From assembly GCF_001941625.1 (NCBI RefSeq), contig NZ_CP016076.1, positions 3,410,001 to 3,474,000 of the forward strand: a stretch of 64,000 nt of DNA, read 5' to 3'. Below, in pieces: positions 50,944 through 59,314 of this stretch (position 1 is its first letter; each line of letters starts with the position of its first letter). A program made the translations under genes and the position numbers. Source of the stretch: Actinoalloteichus fjordicus (GTDB lineage Bacteria > Actinomycetota > Actinomycetes > Mycobacteriales > Pseudonocardiaceae). The notes under the pieces are model-generated. The model made no database searches, was not told where the DNA came from, and saw nothing but the letters and a program-made list of their open reading frames with translations.

Positions 50944-51792
50944 TCAGCCCGCAGCCGGGTCGGCCTCCGCCTGCCTTGGGCTTCCCCAGGGGCCTCGGGC
51001 GAAGCTCGCGCCCGCCCGCAGCATCGTCCGCAGTTCCCAGATGCTGATCGCGCCTGCTCCGAGGGCGCCGGTCGTCGCAGCCACGATCGACGCGGTGGTG
51101 ATGCCGCCGTCGAGGTGTTCGCCCACGAGATGGAACCCGGCGACGGAGCAGGCCAGCCAGATTCCCACCAACGGATCGAGCACGCTGCCTGCCGCCACCC
51201 CGAACGAGTTGTTGTGGATCAGATAGGCGGCGCAGAGCCCGAACCCGATGAACCACAACAGGACGGGCAGCGCGACCAGGGAGAGCAACAGCCGACCGCC
51301 GCTCAGATCGAAGTCGCGGGGCATGACCGCGTAGATCAGGCCCTGGAACGAGAAGCCTGCGGGCCAGCCGGGTATCTGGTTTCCCACGGTGAAGAGGAAC
51401 AGCAGCAGCGCGCCGAGTCCGATGACGATGGTCGGCCGCATCTCGCGGGCCGCGCGTCGTCGGTGACCGCGTTCGGCCCGTATGAGGCAGAAGACGATGA
51501 TGGCGAGCACGCCCGGGATGCCGGAGATCACGGTGGCGGAGGTGACCTCGAACAGTCCCGCGATGAAGGCGTCCGGGCCGCCGTCCACCAGTTGCACGAG
51601 CAGCACGAGGACACCGAGGCTCAAAATGACCCGTGCCTGGAGCAGCCTCTCGAGCAGAGGGGCAGCGGAGTCGACCGCCTCACCCGCCCGACCGTAGGCG
51701 GCGGCGTCGAAGAGGATGAGCGAGCGTGGCCCGTAACCGCCGAAGAGCCGCCGCGCGACGCGCCACGGCGCGATCAACCGTAGTATTCCCAT
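50944..51792 (-). CDS. Multi-pass membrane protein of unknown function
   Basis: 282 residues with about six hydrophobic helices (ARVILSLGVLVLLVQLVDGG; ISGIPGVLAIIVFCLI; IVIGLGALLLFLFTVGNQ; LLLSLVALPVLLWFIGFGLC; LDPLVGIWLACSVAGF; IVAATTGALGAGAISIW). No transporter motif recognised. Start ATG 51792. Confidence 0.75.
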   Translation of the reverse strand: MGILRLIAPWRVARRLFGGYGPRSLILFDAAAYGRAGEAVDSAAPLLERLLQARVILSLGVLVLLVQLVDGGPDAFIAGLFEVTSATVISGIPGVLAIIVFCLIRAERGHRRRAAREMRPTIVIGLGALLLFLFTVGNQIPGWPAGFSFQGLIYAVMPRDFDLSGGRLLLSLVALPVLLWFIGFGLCAAYLIHNNSFGVAAGSVLDPLVGIWLACSVAGFHLVGEHLDGGITTASIVAATTGALGAGAISIWELRTMLRAGASFARGPWGSPRQAEADPAAG

Positions 51793-52216
51793 GACTTCTC
51801 ACCCCGGGCAGATTCTGCGGATTCCCCTGAATCGTCAGTGTAGTCGCGAAATCGGATTACTCGGCCGCCTCGGAAATCGACAGACAGGGTCGAACAATGT
51901 GCGGTCGATAGCTGTTTCCTACTGGCGAGTTCGACCGCGTCGAATTGACTCACGCCGGCGTGAATCGAACATTGATCTCGTCTTTGCGAGTGGCGTCCGG
52001 CGTTCCGGGCAGGCCGGCGACGTCTCGTCGTGGACCTCCGGACTCGGAATCCCGCTGCGTCTCCCCTGGCTCGGCATCGCCGACCTGCGTCCGCCGATGC
52101 GACTCTCGTGCTCTGTCGAGATCAGGATGGCGATGCGAGGACGCCGCGCAGAGGCGTCGATCTCGGCAGCAGCGAGTATTGGCGCCTGCTGCGGCGTCGG
52201 TGTCCGGAAATCCCCG
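51793..52216. other. Intergenic region with a short palindrome
   Basis: 424 bases without a credible gene. TCACGCCGGCGTGA at 51950-51963 is a perfect 14-bp palindrome, 158 bases upstream of the membrane-protein start; a possible operator. Confidence 0.45.
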
Positions 52217-53563
52217 TCACGGCTCGATGCGATGGCTGCCCCGGCAGCGGTGTTCGGCCGAGGTCAGTCTGCGGCGCAGATGGGCCCGCTCCGGCTCGGT
52301 GTGCGCCAGTGCGAGCGCATCCCGATACGCCGTCGCGGCCTCGGCGAACCGGTCGAGCCTGCACAGCAGGTCGCCTCGGGCGGTCGGGTACGGGCTGTAG
52401 TCGCGCAGCCGAGGGTCGTCCGCCAGCGTGGCGAGCAGGGTTAGACCTGCCTCGGGGCCGTCGCGCATGGCCACCGCCACCGCCCGGTTCAAGGCCACGA
52501 CCGGAGACGGCGTCAATCGAAGAAGCACGTCGTAGAGGGCGACGATCTGCGGCCAGTCGGTGCTGATGACGTCCTCGGCTTCGGCATGCAGGGCGGCGAT
52601 CGCGGCCTGCACCCCGTACGGCCCCGGCGGACCGCCGGTCAGCGCGGTGACCACCAGCGCCCGGCCCTCCTCGATCATCGCCCGGTCCCAGCGGGAGCGG
52701 TCCTGCTCGTCGAGCAGCCGGATCTCGCCGTCGCCGCCGGTGCGGGCGTCGCGCCGTGCATGCGTCGACAGCAGCAGCGCGAGCAGTCCGGCGACCTCCC
52801 GTTCACCGGGCAGCAGCCGATGCAGGATGCGGGTGAGCCGGAGAGCCTCCTCGGCGATGTCGAGGCGCTGCAGGGTCTGGCCGGAGCTGGCGGCGTAGCC
52901 CTCGGTGAAGAGGGAGTAGAGGACCTGGAGCACGCCGGGCAGGCGTTCCGACAGTTCGTCGGGACCCGGGACCCGGAAGGGGATGCGGGCCTGCCGGATC
53001 TTCCGCTTCACCCGCACGATCCGCTGGGCCATCGTGGCAGTCGGGATCAGGAATGCCCGCGCGACCTCGGCTGTGGTGAGACCCGCCAGGCACCGCAGGG
53101 TCAGGGCTCCTCGATCCTCGGCGGGCAGCGCCGGATGGGCGCAGGTGAAGAAGAGCTGCAACCGCTCGTCGGGGAGATCGCCGTCGGCGTCCGCAGGCGG
53201 TGACGGGTCGGCTCGGTCCGCCTCCACCTGCAGGATCGCGAGCCTGGCGGCGTAGGCGGTGTCTCGCCGCAGCCGGTCGACGGCCTTGCGTCGCGCCGTC
53301 GTGAGCAGCCAGGCCCCCGGGCTGCGGGGGACGCCGTCGACCGGCCAGTGTGTCAGCGCCGCCTCGACGGCCTCGGAGGCGACCTCCTCCGCCAGGTCGA
53401 GATCGCCGAAGCGGTGGACGAGAGCGGCGAGCAGCCTGCCACGTTCCTCGCGGAACGCCGCCTCGATCGATGGCGCCGCCTCGGCGGAGGCCGGTGCGGC
53501 TCCTGCGGACCCCACGAGTGGCCTGGCCTGCGAGTCTTCGGCTCCTGCGTCGCTCTCGCCCAT
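52217..53563 (-). CDS. ECF sigma factor of the ECF42 type with C-terminal TPR-like extension
   Basis: 448 residues. Sigma-2: GDLDLAEEVASEAVEAALTH, GAWLLTTARRKAVDRLRRDT. Sigma-4: ALTLRCLAGLTTAEVARAFL, TATMAQRIVRVKRKIRQARI. The C-terminal ~240 residues are helical repeats (RLLPGEREVAGLLALLLSTH; AEAATAYRDALALAHTEPER) found in ECF42, which is controlled through this extension rather than an anti-sigma factor. The adjacent upstream gene encodes a DGPF protein, the usual ECF42 partner. No anti-sigma gene is present. Confidence 0.93.
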   Translation of the reverse strand: MGESDAGAEDSQARPLVGSAGAAPASAEAAPSIEAAFREERGRLLAALVHRFGDLDLAEEVASEAVEAALTHWPVDGVPRSPGAWLLTTARRKAVDRLRRDTAYAARLAILQVEADRADPSPPADADGDLPDERLQLFFTCAHPALPAEDRGALTLRCLAGLTTAEVARAFLIPTATMAQRIVRVKRKIRQARIPFRVPGPDELSERLPGVLQVLYSLFTEGYAASSGQTLQRLDIAEEALRLTRILHRLLPGEREVAGLLALLLSTHARRDARTGGDGEIRLLDEQDRSRWDRAMIEEGRALVVTALTGGPPGPYGVQAAIAALHAEAEDVISTDWPQIVALYDVLLRLTPSPVVALNRAVAVAMRDGPEAGLTLLATLADDPRLRDYSPYPTARGDLLCRLDRFAEAATAYRDALALAHTEPERAHLRRRLTSAEHRCRGSHRIEP

Positions 53564-53568
53564 CGCCG

Positions 53569-53916
53569 TCAGCCGGCGAAGTCGCCGAAGTCGGCGATCG
53601 GTCGGACCACGACCGAACCTCCGCCGCGCGCGCCGGGGCAGCGGGCCGCCCAGTCGAGGGCGACGTCGAGGTTCGGCACGTCGATGACGTCGTAGCCGCC
53701 GAGGACCTCGCGGGTCTCGGCGAACGGCCCGTCAGTGACGTTGCGCTCGCCCGCCTGGTCGACGCGGACGGTCGTCGCGGTGGTCAGGTCCGCGAGCGAG
53801 TGCCCGCCGACCAGGACTCCGGCGTCGCGCATCGCCTTCTCGTAGTCCATCCAGTCCTGCGGCTCACATCCCTCTGCGTCGGCCGACCCTGCGTAGATCA
53901 ACAGCATGTACTTCAC
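53569..53916 (-). CDS. DGPF/YCII-domain protein, ECF42 partner
   Basis: 115 residues from GTG 53916 (AGGAGA upstream): VKYMLLIYAGSADAEGCEPQ, GVLVGGHSLADLTTATTVRV, NVTDGPFAETREVLGGYDVI. The DGPF motif gives the family name; related to YCII proteins. Immediately upstream of the sigma gene in the same direction, so co-transcribed and probably part of the same response. Confidence 0.92.
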   Translation of the reverse strand: MKYMLLIYAGSADAEGCEPQDWMDYEKAMRDAGVLVGGHSLADLTTATTVRVDQAGERNVTDGPFAETREVLGGYDVIDVPNLDVALDWAARCPGARGGGSVVVRPIADFGDFAG

Positions 53917-54155
53917 GGCCTGTCTCCTGTCGTGGTCCGGCACGGCGGGTCGCCGTACTAGATGACGACGGACGGGGGGTCGTCAAATCGACCGAGGCGA
54001 CCAAGATTCTTCTGGCCGACGTCCCGACCGCACTGCGCCGCTCGTCCGCCCCCCCCGCTCAGGTCCGCCGCCGCCGCGCCGCCCGGTCCGCCTGCGCAGC
54101 GTCGGAGGACGCGCCGCTGTGCCGATCACCGTGCGTCCCCGCGACGCCGTCTCGC

Positions 54156-54254
54156 TCAGCGCAGGCCGCCGAAGAAGTCCCGGATGTCGGCCACCAGCGT
54201 CTCGGGGTCGGCCATGGCCACCAGGTGGCTGAGACTGGTGTGGTCCGACCACCG
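54156..54254 (-). pseudogene. C-terminal remnant of an alpha/beta hydrolase
   Basis: A frame ending at 54156 reads RWSDHTSLSHLVAMADPETL, then VADIRDFFGGLR: the closing helix of epoxide-hydrolase-like proteins (...PxxLAxxIRxFFxxL). It begins where the DUF1801-like gene ends; the rest of the hydrolase is missing. Confidence 0.45.
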
Positions 54255-54260
54255 GCAGTC

Positions 54261-54695
54261 TCAGCTCACGGCCTTCCTGACGAGGTCGGTGATCGCCTTC
54301 TCCGCTTCGTCGCTCAACTCGGTTACGGCGTAGGAGGTGGGCCATAGGCCGTCGTCGCCGTCGAGGTGCGCCTCTGGTGTGAAGCCGAAGCTGGAATAAC
54401 GTTCCTTGTCGACCTGGCCGCTACGGAAGAAGCACACGACCTTCCCTTTCCTGGCATAGGCAGGCTGCCCGTACCACAGCTTCGGTGACAACTCCGGGGC
54501 GTTGGCGGTGACGATGGCGTGAATGCGTTCGGCCGAGGCGCGGTCCGACGCCGCCATCTCGGCGATCTTCGCCAGGACGTCGAGTTCCTCGGCCGCCGCC
54601 TTGTTGCCGCGACCTCGGCTCGCCTCCTTCGTCAATTCGGCGGCGCGTTCCTTCATGGCAGCACGTTCTTCCTCGGAGAAGCCGTTCGTGCTCAT
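54261..54695 (-). CDS. DUF1801-like protein
   Basis: 144 residues: MSTNGFSEEERAAMKERAAE, IHAIVTANAPELSPKLWYGQ, PAYARKGKVVCFFRSGQVDK, matching the small YdhG/DUF1801 fold (iR..i.aaaP.l.pkl.yG.PaYa..gK.v). ATG 54695 with GGGGAGTGA; an ATG three codons upstream is possible. Shares a promoter-like element with the divergent VOC gene. Confidence 0.8.
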   Translation of the reverse strand: MSTNGFSEEERAAMKERAAELTKEASRGRGNKAAAEELDVLAKIAEMAASDRASAERIHAIVTANAPELSPKLWYGQPAYARKGKVVCFFRSGQVDKERYSSFGFTPEAHLDGDDGLWPTSYAVTELSDEAEKAITDLVRKAVS

Positions 54696-54737
54696 CGCTG
54701 TCACTCCCCTGTTCGCGATCGGCGTGCATTGCCCCTG

Positions 54738-54778
54738 ACGCTAAGGGCGGACCGGGCCGCACGCTTCTTGATTCCTGA
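54738..54778 (-). promoter_or_regulatory. Promoter-like element of the DUF1801-like gene
   Basis: On the minus strand TCAGGAATCAAGAAGC (54778-54763) is followed after 19 bases by TAGCGT (54743-54738). The same pair, in the opposite direction, precedes the VOC gene at 54864-54905. The shared bipartite pattern looks like a promoter recognised by one alternative sigma factor, or an activator site plus -10. Confidence 0.55.
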
Positions 54779-54863
54779 TCGATGCCCGCTTCGCCTGCGA
54801 CTCGCCGCCGATTGTCGTTCGGTCCGATCGACCGGCGGCGGTTTCACGGGCCACGCAGACCGG

Positions 54864-54905
54864 TCAGGAATCAAGAAGCCCGCGCCCGGCAGCGCTACCT
54901 AGCGT
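54864..54905 (+). promoter_or_regulatory. Promoter-like element of the VOC gene
   Basis: TCAGGAATCAAGAAGC (54864-54879) is followed after 20 bases by TAGCGT (54900-54905). Identical upstream block to that of the divergent DUF1801-like gene. The TAGCGT lies close to the start codon, suggesting a very short or absent leader and favouring translation from GTG 54913. Confidence 0.55.
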
Positions 54906-55323
54906 GTTGACCGTGAACCTCACCATTGCGCACGTCTTCCTGCCGCACACCGATCCCGAGGCCGCGCTGGGCTTCTACCGTGACCTCCTGGGCTTCGAGG
55001 TGCGCAACGACGTCGGCTACGAGGGCATGCGCTGGATCACCGTCGGGCCGGTGGGCGTGCCCGGCGCGTCGATCGTTCTGCAACCGCCCGCCGCCGATCC
55101 CGGCGTCACCGATGCGGAGCGCCGCACCATCGTCGAGCTCATCGCCAAGGGCGTCTACGCCGCTGTCACCTTGGCCGCCGACGACCTCGACGGGCTCTTC
55201 GATCGCCTCCAAGCCGCAGGCGTCGACGTCGTCCAGGAACCCGTCGTCCAGGGCTACGGGGTCCGCGACTGCGCGTTTCGCGATCCCGCGGGCAACCTCG
55301 TCCGCATCAATCAGCGCACCTGA
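54904..55323 (+). CDS. VOC-family (glyoxalase-like) protein
   Basis: 139 residues at most: VNLTIAHVFLPHTDPEAALG, FYRDLLGFEVRND, GLFDRLQAAGVDVVQEPVV, RDPAGNLVRIN, the VOC fold. GTG 54904 gives the longest form; GTG 54913 (VNLTIAH) is likelier from family alignment and promoter position. First of two consecutive VOC genes. Confidence 0.85.
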   Translation: MLTVNLTIAHVFLPHTDPEAALGFYRDLLGFEVRNDVGYEGMRWITVGPVGVPGASIVLQPPAADPGVTDAERRTIVELIAKGVYAAVTLAADDLDGLFDRLQAAGVDVVQEPVVQGYGVRDCAFRDPAGNLVRINQRT

Positions 55324-55386
55324 GCGAACCGGCCCGCACGGCCCCCGCCAGGCCGACCGACCCCCACCGCACGAAGGAGCCATTCG

Positions 55387-56187
55387 ATGGCGCTCTCTCT
55401 CGACATCATCACCCTCGGAGTACCGCAGCAGGCAGCCGCTCACGCCTTCTACGCGGCCGCGTTCTCCGTCACGGCCGCCGCCGACGAGCAGCCCGCTCAC
55501 CTTGACCTGCACGGCACGGGGCGGCTGGCCCTCCAGCAGATCGACGCACTGGCCGCCGACGTCGACGCCGACCCGGCGACCACAGGCTTCCGCGGTTACG
55601 TCCTGTCCTGCGCCGTCGACCAGCCCGCCGAGGTGGAGGCGCTCCTCGGCACCGCCACCGTTCAGGGCGCCACGGTCGTCAGGCAGGCGAAGAAGCAGTT
55701 GTTCGGCGAGTTCACCGCTGTCCATCGGGCACCGGACGGTGCTGTCTGGAAACTAGCCGCCGCGACGAAGAAGAACACCGCTCCCGTCCCCGACCCGCCG
55801 AAGCCGACCGAGACCGCCGTCTTCCTCGGCGTCGCAAGCCCGAAGGCGTCCCTGGTGTTCTACACGGCGTTGGGCATGAGCGTGGACCGCGACTACGGCG
55901 ACACGTTCATCGACTTCACCATCTCCGACGGCGTATGCAGGCTGGGGCTGCTGACCCGCAAGGCCCTGGCCAAGGACGCGGGCGTGGCCGAGGTGGGGGA
56001 CGGGTTCTCCGCACTCGTCCTCACCCACCTCGCCGGGTCCCGGGAGGAGGTCGACGCGCTGCTCGCCGCCGCCGAATCCGCAGGCGGCCGGGTCGCGGCC
56101 GCCGTAGCCCACCCGGACCGGGGTGCCTACGCCGGGTACTTCACGGACCCCGACGGCTACCACTGGCGAGTCACCACCGCAGCGTGA
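55387..56187 (+). CDS. Two-domain VOC-family protein
   Basis: 266 residues, two VOC modules: SLDIITLGVPQQAAAHAFYA... and TAVFLGVASPKASLVFYTAL..., the second ending FTDPDGYHWRVTTA. Strong AAGGAGCC before ATG 55387. 63 bases after the single-domain VOC gene, probably in the same operon. Ligand unknown. Confidence 0.87.
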   Translation: MALSLDIITLGVPQQAAAHAFYAAAFSVTAAADEQPAHLDLHGTGRLALQQIDALAADVDADPATTGFRGYVLSCAVDQPAEVEALLGTATVQGATVVRQAKKQLFGEFTAVHRAPDGAVWKLAAATKKNTAPVPDPPKPTETAVFLGVASPKASLVFYTALGMSVDRDYGDTFIDFTISDGVCRLGLLTRKALAKDAGVAEVGDGFSALVLTHLAGSREEVDALLAAAESAGGRVAAAVAHPDRGAYAGYFTDPDGYHWRVTTAA

Positions 56188-56615
56188 GCGTGCACGGCCG
56201 GTCCGGCGGCGCGAGGGCGCGTCCGGGCTGGACCGGCCGCTCGTTCGCCGGGGCTCGACAGGCGTAGCGAGAAAGCAGACATTCGGCGGGCGGCGGACCG
56301 GGCGGCGCGGGTCCCGGTGAGCTGCCGACAGCCTGCGAACCGCCGGAGGACGTCTACCTGCTCGGACGTCCTCATCAGCCGTCCGAGCGGGCCGGCCTGC
56401 GGCGACACGACGCCGAGCATGTCCGAGTAACGGAGTGACGGACCGGCGTGCGCCGTTTCCCGGCGCTCCTCGTCGTCCGCGGGCGGCCCGTATCCGTGCT
56501 CCGATGCCGGGCTGCTCGTCGGCAGCCGCGCTCGACGACGAACCCGGTGCCGAGGCCCTCCCGATCCGCGGAGGTCTCCGCCGGGCTGTCACGCCCGAGG
56601 CAGACACCGGTCGTC
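56188..56615. other. Intergenic region, nothing recognised
   Basis: About 430 bases of GC-rich sequence with no credible gene until the WYL-regulator remnant at 56616. Confidence 0.45.
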
Positions 56616-56711
56616 ATGAGTACGACCTCCGGGCGGCTGCTCCGCCTCTTGCCGCTGCTGCACACCCCGGAGGACTGGCCGGGCGGCGAGCCGGCCGAGC
56701 GATTGCGGGTC
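56616..56711 (+). pseudogene. N-terminal remnant of a YafY/WYL-type regulator
   Basis: ATG 56616 gives MSTTSGRLLRLLPLLHTPED, then WPGGEPAERLRV: the opening helices of the DeoR-like HTH of WYL-domain regulators (M..T.gRlL.LLslLq.r.dWpG.eLAerLgV). The sequence then departs, where it overlaps the end of the hydrolase gene. Confidence 0.55.
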
Positions 56712-57600
56712 AGGCGTCTGCCTCGGCCCTCTCCGTCAACGACGCGACGGCGGTGAGGAACCGCTCGTGCATCTCCAGCTGTGCCCAGTGCCCGCACTTC
56801 TCCACCAGCACGAGTTCGGCCCCGTCGATCCGGTCTGCCGCTGTCACCGAGCCCGCCGGGTCGACCAGCGGATCGGCCGTGCCGTGGAAGAGCAGCGTCG
56901 GGACGCTGATCCGATGCACCTCGCCGAGGGCGTTGTTCCGCATCCGTCTCGGCCCGATGGCGGCCTTGTTGTAGCGGCCGTAGACGTAGCCCGCGCGGGG
57001 CCTGCGCGACTCCCGGACGAACTCGTCCACCACCTCGGGCGGCACGGTGTGCCGGTCATGCACCATCTGGTTGAGCGCGGTGCGGACGAATCTGTTGGCG
57101 AGTGCGCTCAGGGGCACGAGGATCGGGTCGGGCAGCAGGGTGGCGAGCCAGGCCATGTGATGCGCGACGGGGTTCTTGTATCGCTCGATGAGGCCGCCCG
57201 CCGCCACGGCGATCAGGCCCGCGCACCGCGTGGGATGACGCAGGGCGAACTGGATCGCGACCTCCCCGCCCATCGAGACCCCGCACACGATCACCCGCTC
57301 GATCGCGAGCGCGTCGAGCAGGGCGGCCAGCAGATCGGCCATGTCCGCCGCCGTCTCGGCGTAGGGAACTCCCTCGGTATAGCCGAATCCGGGCAGGTCC
57401 GGGGCAATGACCCGGCGTTCGCGGCGCAGCGGGTCCAGCAGTCGGAACCAGGAGATCGCGGCGTTGTCCGCTCCGCCGCCGTGCACCAGCAGCATCGGGA
57501 CGCCCTCGCCGGGGTCGCTGCCTTCGAGCACGCGAACGCGGCCGCCGCGCAGCGCTACGAAGGTCTCCAGCGCACCGGGCGGGAGAAGGCGTTCGCTCAC
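56710..57600 (-). CDS. Alpha/beta hydrolase
   Basis: 296 residues: MLLVHGGGADNAAISWFRLL (HGGG oxyanion), VIAPDLPGFGYTEGVPYAET, VIVCGVSMGGEVAIQFALRH (GxSxG nucleophile), LLFHGTADPLVDPAG (Asp) and EKCGHWAQLEMHERFL (His), as in meta-cleavage product hydrolases and related enzymes. GTG 57600 overlaps the TetR stop (GTGA): TetR is upstream in the same operon. Confidence 0.92.
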   Translation of the reverse strand: MSERLLPPGALETFVALRGGRVRVLEGSDPGEGVPMLLVHGGGADNAAISWFRLLDPLRRERRVIAPDLPGFGYTEGVPYAETAADMADLLAALLDALAIERVIVCGVSMGGEVAIQFALRHPTRCAGLIAVAAGGLIERYKNPVAHHMAWLATLLPDPILVPLSALANRFVRTALNQMVHDRHTVPPEVVDEFVRESRRPRAGYVYGRYNKAAIGPRRMRNNALGEVHRISVPTLLFHGTADPLVDPAGSVTAADRIDGAELVLVEKCGHWAQLEMHERFLTAVASLTERAEADA

Positions 57601-58238
57601 GTCGTGACCTCCGTGGTGGTGGCGAGCAGTTCGTCGACGAATGCGGTCAACGCGTCCTTTCCGGCGCCGATGTCGGCGTCGGGGGGTTCCAGTGCGCCTG
57701 CCACCAGCGCGGCCATCCCCCGCACCGTCGCCTCGGGATCGTCGGAGGCGGCGGACAGTCCCAGGGTGAAGGTGGTCAGGACCTCGGTGAGGGTGCCGTC
57801 GAGATCGCCGGTCAACACTCCGGCGTCGAGAAGCCGAGCGAGGTAGCGCCGCCCCGCCGCGATGCGCGCCGCCACTCTGGCGGCCCGGCGGGCGTCGACC
57901 CGGCCAGCAGGAGTCGAGGAGGCCTCGGTCCAGATCGTCCACAACAGCGGGTGGTCTCGCAGGGTCGACGCGGAGTGTCGGTAGACCTGGGAGAGCAGGC
58001 CGCCTCGGTCGTCGGCGAGGGCGGCGTCGCGCAGGGCATGCAGCAGCCGGGCGAACTCGCGGGTCACCATTGCGTCCAGGAGTTCGTCCCGAGATTCGAA
58101 CCGCAGGTACAGCAGCCCCTTCGACACCCCGGCGGCTCGCGCGATGTCGTTCATCGACGCCTTGGCCGCACCATGCCGGAGCACCAGGGCATGAGCGACG
58201 TCGAGGATCTCCTGCGCGTCGGGAGCATGTCGGGGCAT
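57597..58238 (-). CDS. TetR-family transcriptional regulator
   Basis: 213 residues: MPRHAPDAQEILDVAHALVL, ASMNDIARAAGVSKGLLYLR and FESRDELLDAMVTREFARLL. First gene of an operon with the hydrolase. A palindrome lies just upstream of its start, indicating autoregulation. Confidence 0.92.
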   Translation of the reverse strand: MPRHAPDAQEILDVAHALVLRHGAAKASMNDIARAAGVSKGLLYLRFESRDELLDAMVTREFARLLHALRDAALADDRGGLLSQVYRHSASTLRDHPLLWTIWTEASSTPAGRVDARRAARVAARIAAGRRYLARLLDAGVLTGDLDGTLTEVLTTFTLGLSAASDDPEATVRGMAALVAGALEPPDADIGAGKDALTAFVDELLATTTEVTT

Positions 58239-58252
58239 GACGCGTAAGTTAC

Positions 58253-58284
58253 CAGATGACCGATTCGGTTCAAGTGGTCATCTG
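58253..58284. promoter_or_regulatory. TetR operator candidate
   Basis: CAGATGACC (58253-58261) and GGTCATCTG (58276-58284) are perfect 9-bp inverted arms around a 14-bp centre, 15 bases upstream of the TetR start. Confidence 0.7.
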
Positions 58285-58591
58285 TCGAGTCCTGCGCAGC
58301 ACTCCACGTCGGCGCAGCCTGCGATCGTCTGTCCAGGTCGCGAATCGCGGTCCATGCCTGCGGCGCCGCGTCGTGGGGCACGCCAGGCCGCCCCAGCCTC
58401 AGTCTCAGCCGCGCGGAGGAAGCCGACTCCGCGCACTCGGCACTCCTGCGCCGGTCCTGCTCCGTGCACTCGCCGCCGATCCCGCGCGCTGGGCAGGGAC
58501 GGCGGCCGAGCGCATCGCCCGCCGGTCGGACCGAGGAGTCCCGGCAGGCCACACCGTCGATGCTGAACCCGCCGGGGATAGTGTCCCGGCC

Positions 58592-59191
58592 ATGGCAACC
58601 AGGAGCGATGGTCATCCGGCCACGCCGTCCGCGCAGCGGTCGGCCGCCGCGTCACCCGCATCCGACTCGCCCGGCGGGCCGTCGGAGAACCCGGCCGGGG
58701 TCGCACCGCTGATCGAGCCCGACGACCTCGGCAGACAGGCGGTGCGGGACCTGATCGCCGAGCATCTCGCGGACATGCACGCCACCTCTCCTGCGGAGAG
58801 CGTGCACGCCCTGGACCATGCGGGCCTGCGCGCGGCCGGGGTGTCGTTCTGGACGTCGTGGGACGGCGGGACGCTGCTGGGGTGTGCGGCGCTGAAGCAG
58901 CTCTCGCCCACCGAGGGCGAGATCAAGGCGATGCGGACCCGGCCTGCGGCACGTGGTCGCGGCGTTGCCGCGCATCTGCTCGCCTTCCTGATCGAGGAGT
59001 CCCGCCGACGCGGCTATCACCGGCTCAATCTGGAGACGGGCAGCGAGGACTTCTTCGCACCTGCTCGCCGCCTCTACGCCCGGCACGGCTTCGTCTTCTG
59101 CCCGCCGTTCGCCGACTACGTCCCCGACCCGAACAGCGTGTTCATGACCCGAAGCCTCTCGGCGTCGGCTCCGGCGCCTGCCGACTGCTGA
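58592..59191 (+). CDS. GNAT-family N-acetyltransferase
   Basis: 199 residues: the first 45 are Ala/Ser/Pro-rich; then QAVRDLIAEHLADMHATSPA, KAMRTRPAARGRGVAAHLLA (acetyl-CoA motif R-x-x-G-x-G/A) and RLYARHGFVFCPPFADYVPD, close to small amino-acid or antibiotic acetyltransferases. ATG 58592. Likely monocistronic. Confidence 0.88.
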   Translation: MATRSDGHPATPSAQRSAAASPASDSPGGPSENPAGVAPLIEPDDLGRQAVRDLIAEHLADMHATSPAESVHALDHAGLRAAGVSFWTSWDGGTLLGCAALKQLSPTEGEIKAMRTRPAARGRGVAAHLLAFLIEESRRRGYHRLNLETGSEDFFAPARRLYARHGFVFCPPFADYVPDPNSVFMTRSLSASAPAPADC

Positions 59192-59314
59192 GCCGTCCAC
59201 CCGAGGGGCCCCGAGGCGCAGTTCGCTCAGTCCGGCCCCGCCTCTCTCCCCGTCGTTCGACTCCGATCGGGTGCCTGCGTCGCAACGAGGTATGCGGCCT
59301 CGCCGCGGTCCCGG

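Noticed and set aside
53917-54155. Complete epoxide hydrolase gene.
   Set aside because: Only the final ~32 residues resemble the family; no catalytic motifs upstream.
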